The notes under the pieces were generated by a model. The model saw only the letters and a list, made by a program, of their open reading frames with translations. It had not been told where the DNA came from and searched no databases. A stretch of DNA of 64,000 nucleotides from Bacillus zhangzhouensis (GTDB taxonomy: Bacteria; Bacillota; Bacilli; Bacillales; Bacillaceae), in contig NZ_JOTP01000010.1 in assembly GCF_000715205.1 (NCBI RefSeq), positions 1 through 64,000 on the forward strand, in the 5' to 3' direction. Within the stretch, counting starts at the first letter, position 1. Each line of letters starts with the position of its first letter. Positions 27,958 to 36,394 of the stretch are shown piece after piece. The translations under genes were made by a program, and so were the position numbers.

Positions 27958-28137
27958 CCATTCCCCTCTTTCTTAACAGCTTATGACTTACTTCCCTTTC
28001 CATCGAGTAATTCCTTTTCCTCTGAATAAAAAATTTCAAGATCAATTGATACTAAAATAAGCATAATTGTTGAAACAAGAAATATATTTTTATATAGTAA
28101 AATAAGAAAGAAAAATGATTTGAAAGGAGGAGGATGA

Positions 28138-28464
28138 TTGATAAGGTGTTCCATACTCATATTGATTAGCTTCATCGTCATGTTTTCTCCCTTTTCAAAT
28201 GTCGTTTTTGCTTCACAGGCAGAAGCGAGCACACCCAATTGTATTTCTCCATCCATCTATGATGAAGAAATAAACGCAGTGAAGACACCTCCATTTTCAA
28301 AAAAACATGCCTCATCCATTCTGTTAAAGCACAGATTATCAATGGTTGGTTCAAAAGCTTTTCTTTTAAAGCGTGTTCCATCAACAGCATTATCCATTGA
28401 TCTATGTTTTTTGGAAATGAAGTGTGCGATCCCCATTATGTGTCAATCAAATTACCTCTACTGA
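28138..28464 (+). CDS. khtS: KhtS-position exported small protein
   Basis: A TTG start after AAAGGAGGAGG gives 108 residues with an N-terminal signal-like hydrophobic stretch (ILILISFIVMFSPFSNVVFA, about residues 6-25) and an Ala-rich cleavage region. The remainder is Ser/Lys-rich with no family motif. It occupies the position of khtS (yhaS), the first gene of the khtSTU potassium/proton antiporter operon. I name it by position; the sequence itself is not diagnostic. Confidence 0.55.
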   Translation: MIRCSILILISFIVMFSPFSNVVFASQAEASTPNCISPSIYDEEINAVKTPPFSKKHASSILLKHRLSMVGSKAFLLKRVPSTALSIDLCFLEMKCAIPIMCQSNYLY

Positions 28465-28528
28465 TTCATTTTATTTCATCCGTAATCACTATATGAAAAA
28501 CACAACCTATCATATTCGGAGGGATAAA

Positions 28529-29026
28529 ATGAACATTAAAGAAAATGATCTTCCAGGGATCGGAAAGAAATTTGAAATTGAAACGAGAAATAGAGAAAAG
28601 ATGACGATTGTGATTCATGATGATGGCAGACGGGAGATTTATCGTTTTGACGATGATGATCCAGATGAAGTTCTGTCCACCATTTCTCTCGATGATGCTG
28701 AATCCCGGCAAATTGCTGCTATTATCGGCGGGATGGTGTATAAGCCGCAGGCACTTGAAACCATTGAAATGGCCTTCAATGACTTGATCATTGAATGGTT
28801 TAAGGTGGAAAAAGGCGCAAAAGCGGTTGGACATACACTCGGTGATTTAGATGTGAGACAAAATTATGAAGTAACCGTGATTGCGATCATTAAACATACA
28901 AATGAAAAATTACTCAACCCAGGTGCTGATTCGATTATTCAAGCAAATGATACGATGGTCATTTCAGGGGAAAGAAAACACTTGAAGCGATTGATACGTG
29001 ATTTTCTTTCTAGAGGGGGAGCGTGA
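28529..29026 (+). CDS. khtT: Antiporter regulatory subunit KhtT
   Basis: KhtT is the cytoplasmic regulator of the KhtU potassium/proton antiporter. From the ATG at 28529 (GGAGGG upstream) it has 165 residues, the length I know for B. subtilis KhtT. The N-terminal domain starts MNIKENDLPGIGKKFEIETR; the C-terminal half (about residues 85-160) is a TrkA-C/RCK_C domain, which binds nucleotides such as c-di-AMP. It is 3 bp upstream of khtU. Confidence 0.93.
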   Translation: MNIKENDLPGIGKKFEIETRNREKMTIVIHDDGRREIYRFDDDDPDEVLSTISLDDAESRQIAAIIGGMVYKPQALETIEMAFNDLIIEWFKVEKGAKAVGHTLGDLDVRQNYEVTVIAIIKHTNEKLLNPGADSIIQANDTMVISGERKHLKRLIRDFLSRGGA

Positions 29027-29029
29027 TGA

Positions 29030-30253
29030 ATGGATCATTTAGTCTTTGAAATTGGGACGGCGCTGATTCTCATCGCCATTGCCAGCTTAATTGCCAATAA
29101 AATTAAATTCTCTATCATTCCTTTTCTCATCGTCCTCGGAATGGTTGTTGGGCCGCACGCTCCGACCATCGGGATCATTGATTTGAAATTTATCGAAAGC
29201 ACTGAAATTATTTCGTTTTTTGGTAGAATGGGTGTCTTGTTCCTTCTTTTCTACCTTGGACTTGAGTTCTCTGTCGGAAAGCTCATTAAATCGGGCAAAT
29301 CCATTGCAGTCGGCGGATCTATTTATATTTTGATCAACTTTAGCTTAGGACTGCTTTATGGTTTCATGACAGGATTTGGATTCCTCGAGGTTCTCATTAT
29401 GGCAGGGGTTATCACCATTTCATCTAGTGCCATCGTTGCCAAAGTCCTTGTTGATTTGAAACGGACAGCGAACCCTGAAACAGAGTTAATTCTTGGGATT
29501 ATTATGTTCGAGGATATTTTCCTCGCCGTTTATTTATCCGTCGTATCAGGTCTTGTCCTTGGAGATGCCACATCCGTTGGCGGTGCCTTATTATCTATTT
29601 TAATCGCTTTTGGTTATATGATGCTTTTCTTTATCATCGCACGTAAGCTGCCAAAACTATTAAACAAGCTTTTCGATATCCGTTCGAACGAAGTGTTCAT
29701 CATTGTGATTTTTGCCGCTTTGTTCTTTGTCGCTGGTTTCTCAGAGACAATTCATGTAGCAGAGGCAATCGGTGCTCTCTTACTTGGCCTTGTTTTCTCA
29801 GAAACAGAGCATTCTGACCGCATCGAACATCTCGTTGTTCCATTTAGAGATTTCTTTGGGGCGATGTTCTTCTTCAGCTTCGGTCTGAGTATTGATCCAT
29901 TTACATTAGGAGACGCCTTCTGGCTTGCGATTGGCGCTGTGATTCTCACCTTAATTGGGAACTTCATTGCCGGTATGTTCGCTGGAAGAAGAGCTGGTTT
30001 TTCTCATAAAGTCTCTTCTAATATTGGATTAACCATCGTCTCAAGAGGAGAGTTTTCAATCATCGTAGCCGAGCTTGGCATTGCAGGTGGGCTTGCCGCT
30101 ACATTGAAGCCATTTGCTGCATTATATGTCTTAATCCTTGCGATTTTAGGACCCCTTGTGACGAAAGAATCTAAGCGAATCTATCACATACTCAATAAAA
30201 TCTTTAAGTGGAAAACAGAAAAACCAAAAGTGAAAAAAGAAACAACCATTTAA
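29030..30253 (+). CDS. khtU: Potassium/proton antiporter KhtU (CPA2 family)
   Basis: This 407-residue monovalent-cation/proton antiporter has about 12 membrane segments. Conserved CPA2 features include LLFYLGLEFSVGKL (about residues 71-84), the SSSAIVAKVL segment (about 130-139), HVAEAIGALLLGLVFSE (about 240-256) and SRGEFSIIVAE near the C-terminus. It exports potassium in exchange for protons under KhtT control. The cytoplasmic tail ends in Lys-rich sequence and a strong terminator follows. Confidence 0.94.
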   Translation: MDHLVFEIGTALILIAIASLIANKIKFSIIPFLIVLGMVVGPHAPTIGIIDLKFIESTEIISFFGRMGVLFLLFYLGLEFSVGKLIKSGKSIAVGGSIYILINFSLGLLYGFMTGFGFLEVLIMAGVITISSSAIVAKVLVDLKRTANPETELILGIIMFEDIFLAVYLSVVSGLVLGDATSVGGALLSILIAFGYMMLFFIIARKLPKLLNKLFDIRSNEVFIIVIFAALFFVAGFSETIHVAEAIGALLLGLVFSETEHSDRIEHLVVPFRDFFGAMFFFSFGLSIDPFTLGDAFWLAIGAVILTLIGNFIAGMFAGRRAGFSHKVSSNIGLTIVSRGEFSIIVAELGIAGGLAATLKPFAALYVLILAILGPLVTKESKRIYHILNKIFKWKTEKPKVKKETTI

Positions 30254-30255
30254 CC

Positions 30256-30285
30256 AAAAAGGGCCCCGAATAAAGGGCCCTTTTT
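30256..30285. terminator. Bidirectional terminator after khtU
   Basis: An 11-bp perfect stem (AAAAAGGGCCC with GGGCCCTTTTT) separates khtU and the convergent monooxygenase gene. Confidence 0.92.
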
Positions 30286-30291
30286 CATTTC

Positions 30292-31566
30292 TTAATCAAA
30301 TTGCTGAAATGCTGTTTCTTGCTTCACTGGTGTTTCCTTTACCCCGCGAATGGTTTGTATCACTTTCTGGTTGCGGTAGATGGATAGCTTTAAATTGGTC
30401 GCCGCTGTTCCATGAGAGTGATCAAGATGAGTAAATGTAAAGAAATGATGTGAGCGCTTGTCTTTGAATACAAGCCTGAAGTCGCCTGTCACTTTAAAAT
30501 GTTCATCACTTTCCCATTCAATCAAAGATTCGTACGCACTAAACCATGCGGGAATATTCGGCGTGTATCCTGTAGCCAATACCACATGATCCGCTGTTAT
30601 TTTCTTTTCTTTCTTCAGCTTCCACTGCCTTAGGTGCAGTTCCAAGGGCCGATGCTCCTCCATCTGAATCGCTTCAAGCTCGGTCATCGGCTGAATGAGA
30701 ACAGACGGCTCTTCTCCTGAAACAGAGCGATGGTACAATTCCTGATAAATGCGAGAAAGCGTCGATGCATCTATGCCATTCCTTAATCCAGTCAGTCTAG
30801 GCAATGTATTCATACGTTCTTCATAAGGAAGCGAATGAAAATATTCAACATACTTTGGCGTAAATAGCTCCTGGCCAAGCTCTGCCTTCTCCAGCTCTCT
30901 AAATTCACTAGAACGTGTAAACCATGAAAGCTGCTGCCCTTTCTTTTGATGCTGAAGGAGGTCTAAGAAAATCTCGGCTGCACTTTGCCCGGAACCGATT
31001 ACTGTCACCGATTCAGCTTCGTGAAGTTCTTTTTGTTGATCTAAGTAGCGGCTGCTATGCGTCACATGTGGCAATGCAGCTTCTGGCACATCGACTGGAA
31101 TCATCGGCTTGCTTCCTGTCCCAAGTACGACATGCTTTGCATGATATTCAGAAAGCGATCCGTCTTTCATTTGCCGAACTTTTACTAGATAACCTTCTTG
31201 ACAGTCCGTCACTTCTTCTACCTTCATCCCAAACTGACAGCTATCTAATTCACCTGCGACCCATGATAAGTACTCGTTGAATTCTCTCCGAGGTATATCA
31301 AATTGTTCAAATGTATAAAATCGATGAAGTCTGTTTGATTCATGTAAATAATTCAAAAATGTATACCTGCTCCTTGGATTCGCCATCGTCACAAGGTCTG
31401 CTAGAAAGGAAACCTGCAAATCCGTTCCTTTGATCAGCATACCAGGATGCCAGGCAAAATGAGCCTCTTGTTCAAAAAAACAGCATGTGACGTCTTCATA
31501 CTCCTCTAATAAAGCTGCCAATCCTAAATTTGCGGGCCCAATCCCAATTCCGATCACATCAATCAT
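30292..31566 (-). CDS. L-lysine/L-ornithine N-hydroxylase (siderophore-type flavin monooxygenase)
   Basis: This 424-residue class B flavoprotein monooxygenase hydroxylates the side-chain amine of lysine or ornithine, the first step towards hydroxamate siderophores. It has the FAD motif GIGIGPANLGLAAL (about residues 6-19), WHPGM and FLADLVTMANPRS (substrate region, about 45-67), the NADPH motif GSGQSAAEI (about 191-199), and ATGYTPNIP (about 340-348). It is of family length and appears intact. No NRPS, IucA/IucC synthetase, acyltransferase or siderophore transporter gene is adjacent, and I see no clear Fur box upstream. Confidence 0.88.
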   Translation of the reverse strand: MIDVIGIGIGPANLGLAALLEEYEDVTCCFFEQEAHFAWHPGMLIKGTDLQVSFLADLVTMANPRSRYTFLNYLHESNRLHRFYTFEQFDIPRREFNEYLSWVAGELDSCQFGMKVEEVTDCQEGYLVKVRQMKDGSLSEYHAKHVVLGTGSKPMIPVDVPEAALPHVTHSSRYLDQQKELHEAESVTVIGSGQSAAEIFLDLLQHQKKGQQLSWFTRSSEFRELEKAELGQELFTPKYVEYFHSLPYEERMNTLPRLTGLRNGIDASTLSRIYQELYHRSVSGEEPSVLIQPMTELEAIQMEEHRPLELHLRQWKLKKEKKITADHVVLATGYTPNIPAWFSAYESLIEWESDEHFKVTGDFRLVFKDKRSHHFFTFTHLDHSHGTAATNLKLSIYRNQKVIQTIRGVKETPVKQETAFQQFD

Positions 31567-31614
31567 ATGTACACCTGCTTTAACTTTTTATCACTTATAT
31601 ACCCTTTTACAAAT

Positions 31615-31643
31615 GAAAAAAACACTGCGTCACCGCAGTGTTT
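31615..31643 (-). terminator. Terminator of hemZ
   Basis: AAACACTGCG pairs with CGCAGTGTTT across a 4-nt loop; the minus strand then has seven T. It overlaps the last codon of hemZ. Confidence 0.88.
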
Positions 31644-33141
31644 AAACGTGAGAAACAAATAATGACTCAAGGAATTGAATTTTCTCTTCCGTATAGTGCT
31701 CATAGCGATCATTATACGATTTTGGATCTTTTGGATTGGCATACTGCGTAATTTTTCCTGATCGCGGATCAATAAATTTACTGGCTGCGCCGCATCCAAT
31801 GCCAATGATCGTCTGAACTTCTTCCATAATGATGATATTATACAAACTTTCCTGTCCATCTAATGAATACCCGACATTTTCGAGATTCCCTAAGATGTTT
31901 TTTTGTCTATATAAATAATATGGATAATATTCATGTTCTTTCGTCCAAGCGACCGCTTCATCCATCATACGTGTGATTTCTTCTCGGTCTGCCACTTGAT
32001 ATTTCTCTTTATTGCGCGTCATCTCAGACGCTCTTTTAAAGGAGAGTGTATGCACGGTTAAAGATTCAGGCCTTAGTTCTTCAGTCTGCTGCAAGGAGTG
32101 CTGAAATTCCTTTAGTCCTTCACCCGGCAAACCAATGATTAAGTCCATGTTAATATTATTCATGCCGTACTGTCTTGATAAATGATACTTTTCAATCGTT
32201 TCTTCCACACTATGGTGCCGGCCAATGGCTTTCAGTGTTTCATTCTCATATGATTGCGGGTTGATGCTAATCCGGTCAATATTGTAGCGGTTTAGCACCT
32301 CTAGCTTATCAGGCGAAATCGTATCAGGACGTCCTGCTTCTACAGTAACTTCTCGAATATGTTTCACATCAGGGAAAGAGCGATGCATTTCTTCATACAG
32401 TAAATCCATTTCTTCCGCTGTGATACTCGTTGGCGTACCTCCGCCAAAATAAACGGTCGTCACTTTGATCCCGTGTTCTTTTAACCATTCGCCCATTTTC
32501 TGCATCTCATAATGCAGTCCAAAGAGAAACGTTCCCACTCTGCCAGCTTGTCCTTTAATGGCATAAGCAGGGAACGTGCAATAAGCACATTTTGTTGGGC
32601 AGAAAGGAATACCAATATAAATACTCACTTCCTGCTGAAGATCATACAGATCTGGAATCGCTTGAAGCTGACGGTCGACAATCTCCTGCATCAAATCGAT
32701 TTTTTCATCATGAATCAAGTAATCACGCTTTAACGCCGCATGTGCTTCTTCCTTTGTCATGCCTTCTCTTAGCATCTTGTGAAGTAATTTCGTAGGACGT
32801 ATCCCGGTGAGAATCCCCCATTTTTGCGTCATGCCTGTATGCTCCTGAAGCAGGTGTAAATAAACAGAGAGCACTGTGTTTTTGATTTGCTTCCAGCGCT
32901 CTTTATCGTTTAAGCCCTCTGGCACATCTCTTGTAAAACGACTGTTTATTTCTGATCCAGCGATATGGCCAGATGCTTCAATCATTCCACGTTCTTCTTT
33001 CCAGCTAAACACGATCACTAAACCATCATCCTGTTCGTCTGGATCAAACAGCACTTCACTATCTTCTTCAAATAAGTTTGCTATATTGACAAGCGGGCGA
33101 TGAAATCGTTCATCTGACAGCCCTTTAATTAAAATTCGCAT
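31642..33141 (-). CDS. hemZ: HemZ, radical-SAM coproporphyrinogen III oxidase-like protein
   Basis: This 499-residue radical-SAM enzyme of the oxygen-independent coproporphyrinogen oxidase family carries the [4Fe-4S] motif CPTKCAYCTF (about residues 183-192), preceded by VSIYIGIPF, and YFGGGTPT (about 233-240). In B. subtilis hemZ is induced under low oxygen; its exact substrate in the coproporphyrin pathway is debated. It has an extra N-terminal region of about 170 residues compared with HemN, as is usual for HemZ. Confidence 0.92.
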   Translation of the reverse strand: MRILIKGLSDERFHRPLVNIANLFEEDSEVLFDPDEQDDGLVIVFSWKEERGMIEASGHIAGSEINSRFTRDVPEGLNDKERWKQIKNTVLSVYLHLLQEHTGMTQKWGILTGIRPTKLLHKMLREGMTKEEAHAALKRDYLIHDEKIDLMQEIVDRQLQAIPDLYDLQQEVSIYIGIPFCPTKCAYCTFPAYAIKGQAGRVGTFLFGLHYEMQKMGEWLKEHGIKVTTVYFGGGTPTSITAEEMDLLYEEMHRSFPDVKHIREVTVEAGRPDTISPDKLEVLNRYNIDRISINPQSYENETLKAIGRHHSVEETIEKYHLSRQYGMNNINMDLIIGLPGEGLKEFQHSLQQTEELRPESLTVHTLSFKRASEMTRNKEKYQVADREEITRMMDEAVAWTKEHEYYPYYLYRQKNILGNLENVGYSLDGQESLYNIIIMEEVQTIIGIGCGAASKFIDPRSGKITQYANPKDPKSYNDRYEHYTEEKIQFLESLFVSHV

Positions 33142-33212
33142 CGTATCACCTTTATCTTCAAACTTGTTTCATTTTACAAAATTCATCTAGGAAAAGCAAT
33201 GAAGGGAACAGA

Positions 33213-33249
33213 TGAAGACCCTGTCATTTCTTAATGGACAGGGTCTTCA
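33213..33249 (-). terminator. Hairpin after yhaX
   Basis: GAAGACCCTGTC pairs with GACAGGGTCTTC with an 8- to 12-nt loop. No long T run follows on the minus strand, so it may protect the 3' end rather than terminate efficiently. Confidence 0.6.
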
Positions 33250-33254
33250 CCGTA

Positions 33255-34121
33255 TTATCGTTTAATATCGAATTGATGTAAAAATCCTTCCCTTTGCTGC
33301 ATTCTAAAGTATTCTTTGATCATATAAGCGACGCCCTGTTCATCATGAGACCGTGTCACCCAATCGGCTTTACGCTTGACCGAATGAGGTGCATTTCCCA
33401 TAGCGACGCCTAAGCCAGCTAACTCAAGCATTGGAATGTCATCTGGCCCGTGGCCGATGACGACCGTATCTTCTAAAGTTAAACCTAGCGCCGAGGTTAA
33501 AAGAGAGAGTCCTGCTTCTTTTGAAACCCCTTTGCATACGATATTCATTTTCTCATCACTGATCTTAATGAGATCGACAGAAGGGAATGCTTGTTGAATG
33601 GTCTTGTGAATCTCAGGCTGAAGCTCTGCGGTCGAATATACTTCAATCACTGGTGTGCTGACCGGTTCATCCATCAGCATATCACTTAACGATTCTACAA
33701 ATTGAACGGGATAAAAAATCGGATCAGACGGATGAATCAACGTCTTTCCCATCAATTGAGACTGTGTTTTTTTTCGATTGCCGATAGAGAATTTTTCATG
33801 CAGCAAGCGGACATTACAATCAAAGCTTTCAAGAATTTGCACAAGATTAAATGTTTTTTCTTCCGTTAATTTCTTCACATGAAGCGGCTCATCGAGTTTA
33901 TCAGCGATAAAAGCACCACTATGCGTCACAAGAGTTGAATTTGGAATCTTCAACGCCTTGGCGATTTTTTGTGCTGCCCGAAAATGCCGATTGGTGACAA
34001 TCGTCACGTAAACCCCTTTTTTCTTTACATATTCTACAGCTTCTTTTGTAGCGGAGTGAATTTTCCCATTGGAACGAAGTAACGTTCCATCTATATTGAG
34101 TGCAAGTAGTTTTTTTGACAC
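33255..34121 (-). CDS. yhaX: Cof-type HAD phosphatase YhaX
   Basis: This 288-residue HAD-family hydrolase has motif I LALNIDGTLL (about residues 5-14). The usual first Asp of DxDGT is Asn here (NIDGT), which would remove the phosphorylated nucleophile. Motif II TNRHF (about 43-47) and motif IV GHGPDDIPML (about 217-226) are present. The B. subtilis homologue is a sporulation gene used as a sigma-E marker. Because of the Asn, catalytic activity should be tested rather than assumed. Confidence 0.85.
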   Translation of the reverse strand: MSKKLLALNIDGTLLRSNGKIHSATKEAVEYVKKKGVYVTIVTNRHFRAAQKIAKALKIPNSTLVTHSGAFIADKLDEPLHVKKLTEEKTFNLVQILESFDCNVRLLHEKFSIGNRKKTQSQLMGKTLIHPSDPIFYPVQFVESLSDMLMDEPVSTPVIEVYSTAELQPEIHKTIQQAFPSVDLIKISDEKMNIVCKGVSKEAGLSLLTSALGLTLEDTVVIGHGPDDIPMLELAGLGVAMGNAPHSVKRKADWVTRSHDEQGVAYMIKEYFRMQQREGFLHQFDIKR

Positions 34122-34228
34122 TGAGGCATCCCCCTTCTTGATGACTGTACTTAAGATGAGGATATGCCCTAGCTTGGTGCTTTAGAACATACAGTTGAAA
34201 CAACCCCTAGCTTTATGAATCAACGGTA

Positions 34229-34262
34229 AATAAAAAAAGCCTACCCCTAGGCTTTTTTTTAT
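34229..34262. terminator. Terminator between yhaX and the candidate small RNA
   Basis: AAAAAAAGCCTA pairs with TAGGCTTTTTTT across four C. On the minus strand it would end any transcript begun at about 34475. Confidence 0.88.
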
Positions 34263-34475
34263 GTATGGTTTGGATGCGTAACAATGGAGTGATGAAGCTC
34301 CCCATAATCCCCTTATCTTTCACACACCAAAGCATTGCTTATATTCGATCCCCTTATGCTTTGCGTTTCTCCCAGAAGCGCTTCTCTCTCATTCGGCTCA
34401 TCGCCATAAATCCCAAGTGAAACGCACCCAATTAATCACGAGAGCGCTTTTTTGAAAGCACTTTCAATAAGTATT
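34229..34475 (-). ncRNA. Candidate CcpA-controlled small RNA (or small peptide mRNA)
   Basis: On the minus strand a good sigma-A promoter (TTGATG, 17 bp, GATAAT) is followed at once by a cre-like palindrome and about 220 bp later by a strong terminator. Only a short frame (about 17-20 codons ending EKRFWEKRKA, near 34335-34400) lies inside. The transcript would carry ATAAGGGGAT twice. The sequence is otherwise GC-mixed and has several small hairpins. I do not recognise a known small RNA. This is a prediction from signals, not from homology. Confidence 0.5.
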
Positions 34476-34512
34476 ATCGCAGAATTTTTGAGCTTCATCA
34501 ACCTTTTTTTAA
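34452..34512 (-). promoter_or_regulatory. Sigma-A promoter with overlapping cre site
   Basis: Minus-strand TTGATG and GATAAT are separated by 17 bp (about 34480-34508). TGAAAGTGCTTTCA follows about 8 nt after the -10, over the expected start point. It fits the CcpA cre consensus except at one central base, so glucose repression is expected. Confidence 0.6.
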
Positions 34513-34535
34513 AAGATATACAGAGGAGATGCTAA

Positions 34536-34566
34536 TTAAAAAAAGGGCGAATTTTATCGCCCTTTC
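34536..34566 (-). terminator. Terminator of yheA
   Basis: AAAGGGCGA pairs with TCGCCCTTT; the minus strand continues into seven T. Confidence 0.88.
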
Positions 34567-34568
34567 AA

Positions 34569-34925
34569 TTAATTTTCTTCTGTATTTCCATAAAGCTCTT
34601 CAAGAGGCTTCATGATAATTTTATTTAATTCACCGATGAGAACACTCACGCGTTGTTCTGCTTCCATCAATTGAGAGATTTTATCGTGCTGCTGAACAAG
34701 TGCCACCGTTTTTTGAGCTTGCTCCACTTCTTCTTGTGTAATCTCTTGGCCAGTCATTTGTTTTTGTTGAAGGTTTACTTGAATGTCACGAAAGTTCTCA
34801 AACATTCTTTTAGAGGACTCATCCTCATTTACCTCATCATAAAGATTTCTTAAAGTTGAATATTCTTCGCTATGACGCAGTGCTTTTTCAAGGTCATATG
34901 CAACATCATAAAGATTTACAGACAT
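34569..34925 (-). CDS. yheA: YlbF/YmcA-family protein YheA
   Basis: This 118-residue, entirely helical soluble protein of the UPF0342/YlbF superfamily starts MSVNLYDVAYDLEKALRHSE. YlbF and YmcA act with YaaT on RNase Y, but a role for YheA is not established. It forms a probable unit with yheB, 121 bp upstream. Confidence 0.87.
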   Translation of the reverse strand: MSVNLYDVAYDLEKALRHSEEYSTLRNLYDEVNEDESSKRMFENFRDIQVNLQQKQMTGQEITQEEVEQAQKTVALVQQHDKISQLMEAEQRVSVLIGELNKIIMKPLEELYGNTEEN

Positions 34926-35046
34926 GTTATGTCTCCTTTCTATCCGTTATCACCGATATGATCGGCGGACACCACTCCACTATAACAAACTATGGCTTTC
35001 GTTTCACATATATACAATAAATTCATCAAAATTTCTCTAGCCGGTC

Positions 35047-36189
35047 TTAGAATAGCGTGACAAAAATAGCTTGGATAGCGCCAATCATCCCGCCTAAAAG
35101 ACCACCTAGAAAGGTAATCATCTTGAGCTCTTTACTGGAAATGCTGACCACAAGCTCTTCCATTTTTTCAAGTGGGAAAAGTTCAATTTGCTCCCGAATG
35201 ATTTCTTCAAATTGAAGCTTAGCGAGCAGACCCTCTAAAGCATTCGATGCCGCTTCGATCCCCTTATCAATCAGCACTGGCGCAAATTGTGTTTTGAGAT
35301 CATCCGCTACAGCACTGACATAAGCTCCAACTGGTCTGTCTAATATCAGCTTTGTAGAGAAATGGGAAAGCAATTGTCTTTTCACACTAAATACAAGCTC
35401 CTTCACATTCCATTTTTCATCAAGCTCATGAAGAGAAAACTGCTTTACCTTGTCCCATTCTTGAACAAGCAAATCCGATAAAAACCTTTTTGTTTCTGCA
35501 TTTCTTAAAAACTTGATGATTTCAGGATGTACACGGTCAATTAAGCTTGAATTCCCAAGAAACATTTGGACCATACTGCCAAGCATTCCTCGTTCCTTTA
35601 AGAAATCATCAATCATATTGCCAAGTCTTGCTTTTCCTTCTTCACTTTCAAAGTAATGAATGCCCCTCTTTAAAATATAATCTGCTGCAACTGGAATGTT
35701 TGAAGAGATTTTATTTTCCACTTCTGGAGGAAGCAATTCAGATAAAATTTGCTGATCATATTTTTCAAGCAGTGAACTGAGCTTCTGATCAGACCACTGA
35801 TGGAGCCATTCATCTGCTTTTACATCAGCCTGCGGAACGCCAAATCTTTCTAACAAGGAGAGCACTGTTATCTCCATATCAGCACCCTTGTCAATATATT
35901 GATGGACTGTATGCAAGATCTCTTGCCTTGCCTCCGATGATTCAAATCGTTTTTGAATACCTTCTGGCGTGAGTAAATGCTCCATAACCATGACACCAAC
36001 CTGCTTGGCTACTTCATCTCTTCTTTTAGGAATGAGCCCTGGTGTAAATGGGAGCTGTTTTCCAAATAAGTAATATGGCTTATAAGGACGAAAAAGCATT
36101 TTAATTGCAAGATGGTTTGTCGCTGCTCCTATGACTGCTCCTATAACAATCATAAAGATAAACGTTGTGAATATATTCAAAGTCGTCAT
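35047..36189 (-). CDS. yheB: DUF445 family membrane protein YheB
   Basis: This 380-residue protein has one hydrophobic segment at each end (about residues 8-30 and 355-378) and a long helical region between, the DUF445 layout. The segment [19 protein letters not shown] (about 22-40) is the conserved family signature. The function is unknown; B. subtilis YheB is a membrane protein of this type. Confidence 0.87.
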   Translation of the reverse strand: MTTLNIFTTFIFMIVIGAVIGAATNHLAIKMLFRPYKPYYLFGKQLPFTPGLIPKRRDEVAKQVGVMVMEHLLTPEGIQKRFESSEARQEILHTVHQYIDKGADMEITVLSLLERFGVPQADVKADEWLHQWSDQKLSSLLEKYDQQILSELLPPEVENKISSNIPVAADYILKRGIHYFESEEGKARLGNMIDDFLKERGMLGSMVQMFLGNSSLIDRVHPEIIKFLRNAETKRFLSDLLVQEWDKVKQFSLHELDEKWNVKELVFSVKRQLLSHFSTKLILDRPVGAYVSAVADDLKTQFAPVLIDKGIEAASNALEGLLAKLQFEEIIREQIELFPLEKMEELVVSISSKELKMITFLGGLLGGMIGAIQAIFVTLF

Positions 36190-36394
36190 CTACCTTTCAA
36201 ACTACACCCGATGTTTATTGTTTTGATCTATACGTATTATAGTTGTTGTCATGATCCCAAGCAAATGAAGCATGCAATGAGACATATGATAAAGTAATCT
36301 GTCGTAATGATAAAGGAGCGCAAGGTTTCTGTAAAATCATGAAAAAGTGTTTTTCTGGTGGTAAAAAATGAAGTTGAAAAGAAGGTGTTTTTTA

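Noticed and set aside
31567..31641. Fur box before the N-hydroxylase
   Set aside because: No stretch resembles the GATAATGATAATCATTATC palindrome; one weak TGATAAA is too short to count.
34262..34452. Plus-strand C-rich small RNA (CCCCTTAT repeats) as an alternative
   Set aside because: C-rich loops recall RsaE/FsrA-type RNAs, but I found no plus-strand promoter before it, whereas the minus strand has promoter, cre and terminator. It remains a weaker alternative.
34530..34620. Plus-strand frame MLIKKRANFIALSINF... with an AGAGGAG before it
   Set aside because: It runs across the yheA terminator and the end of yheA and is only 28 codons; the signals are explained by those features.
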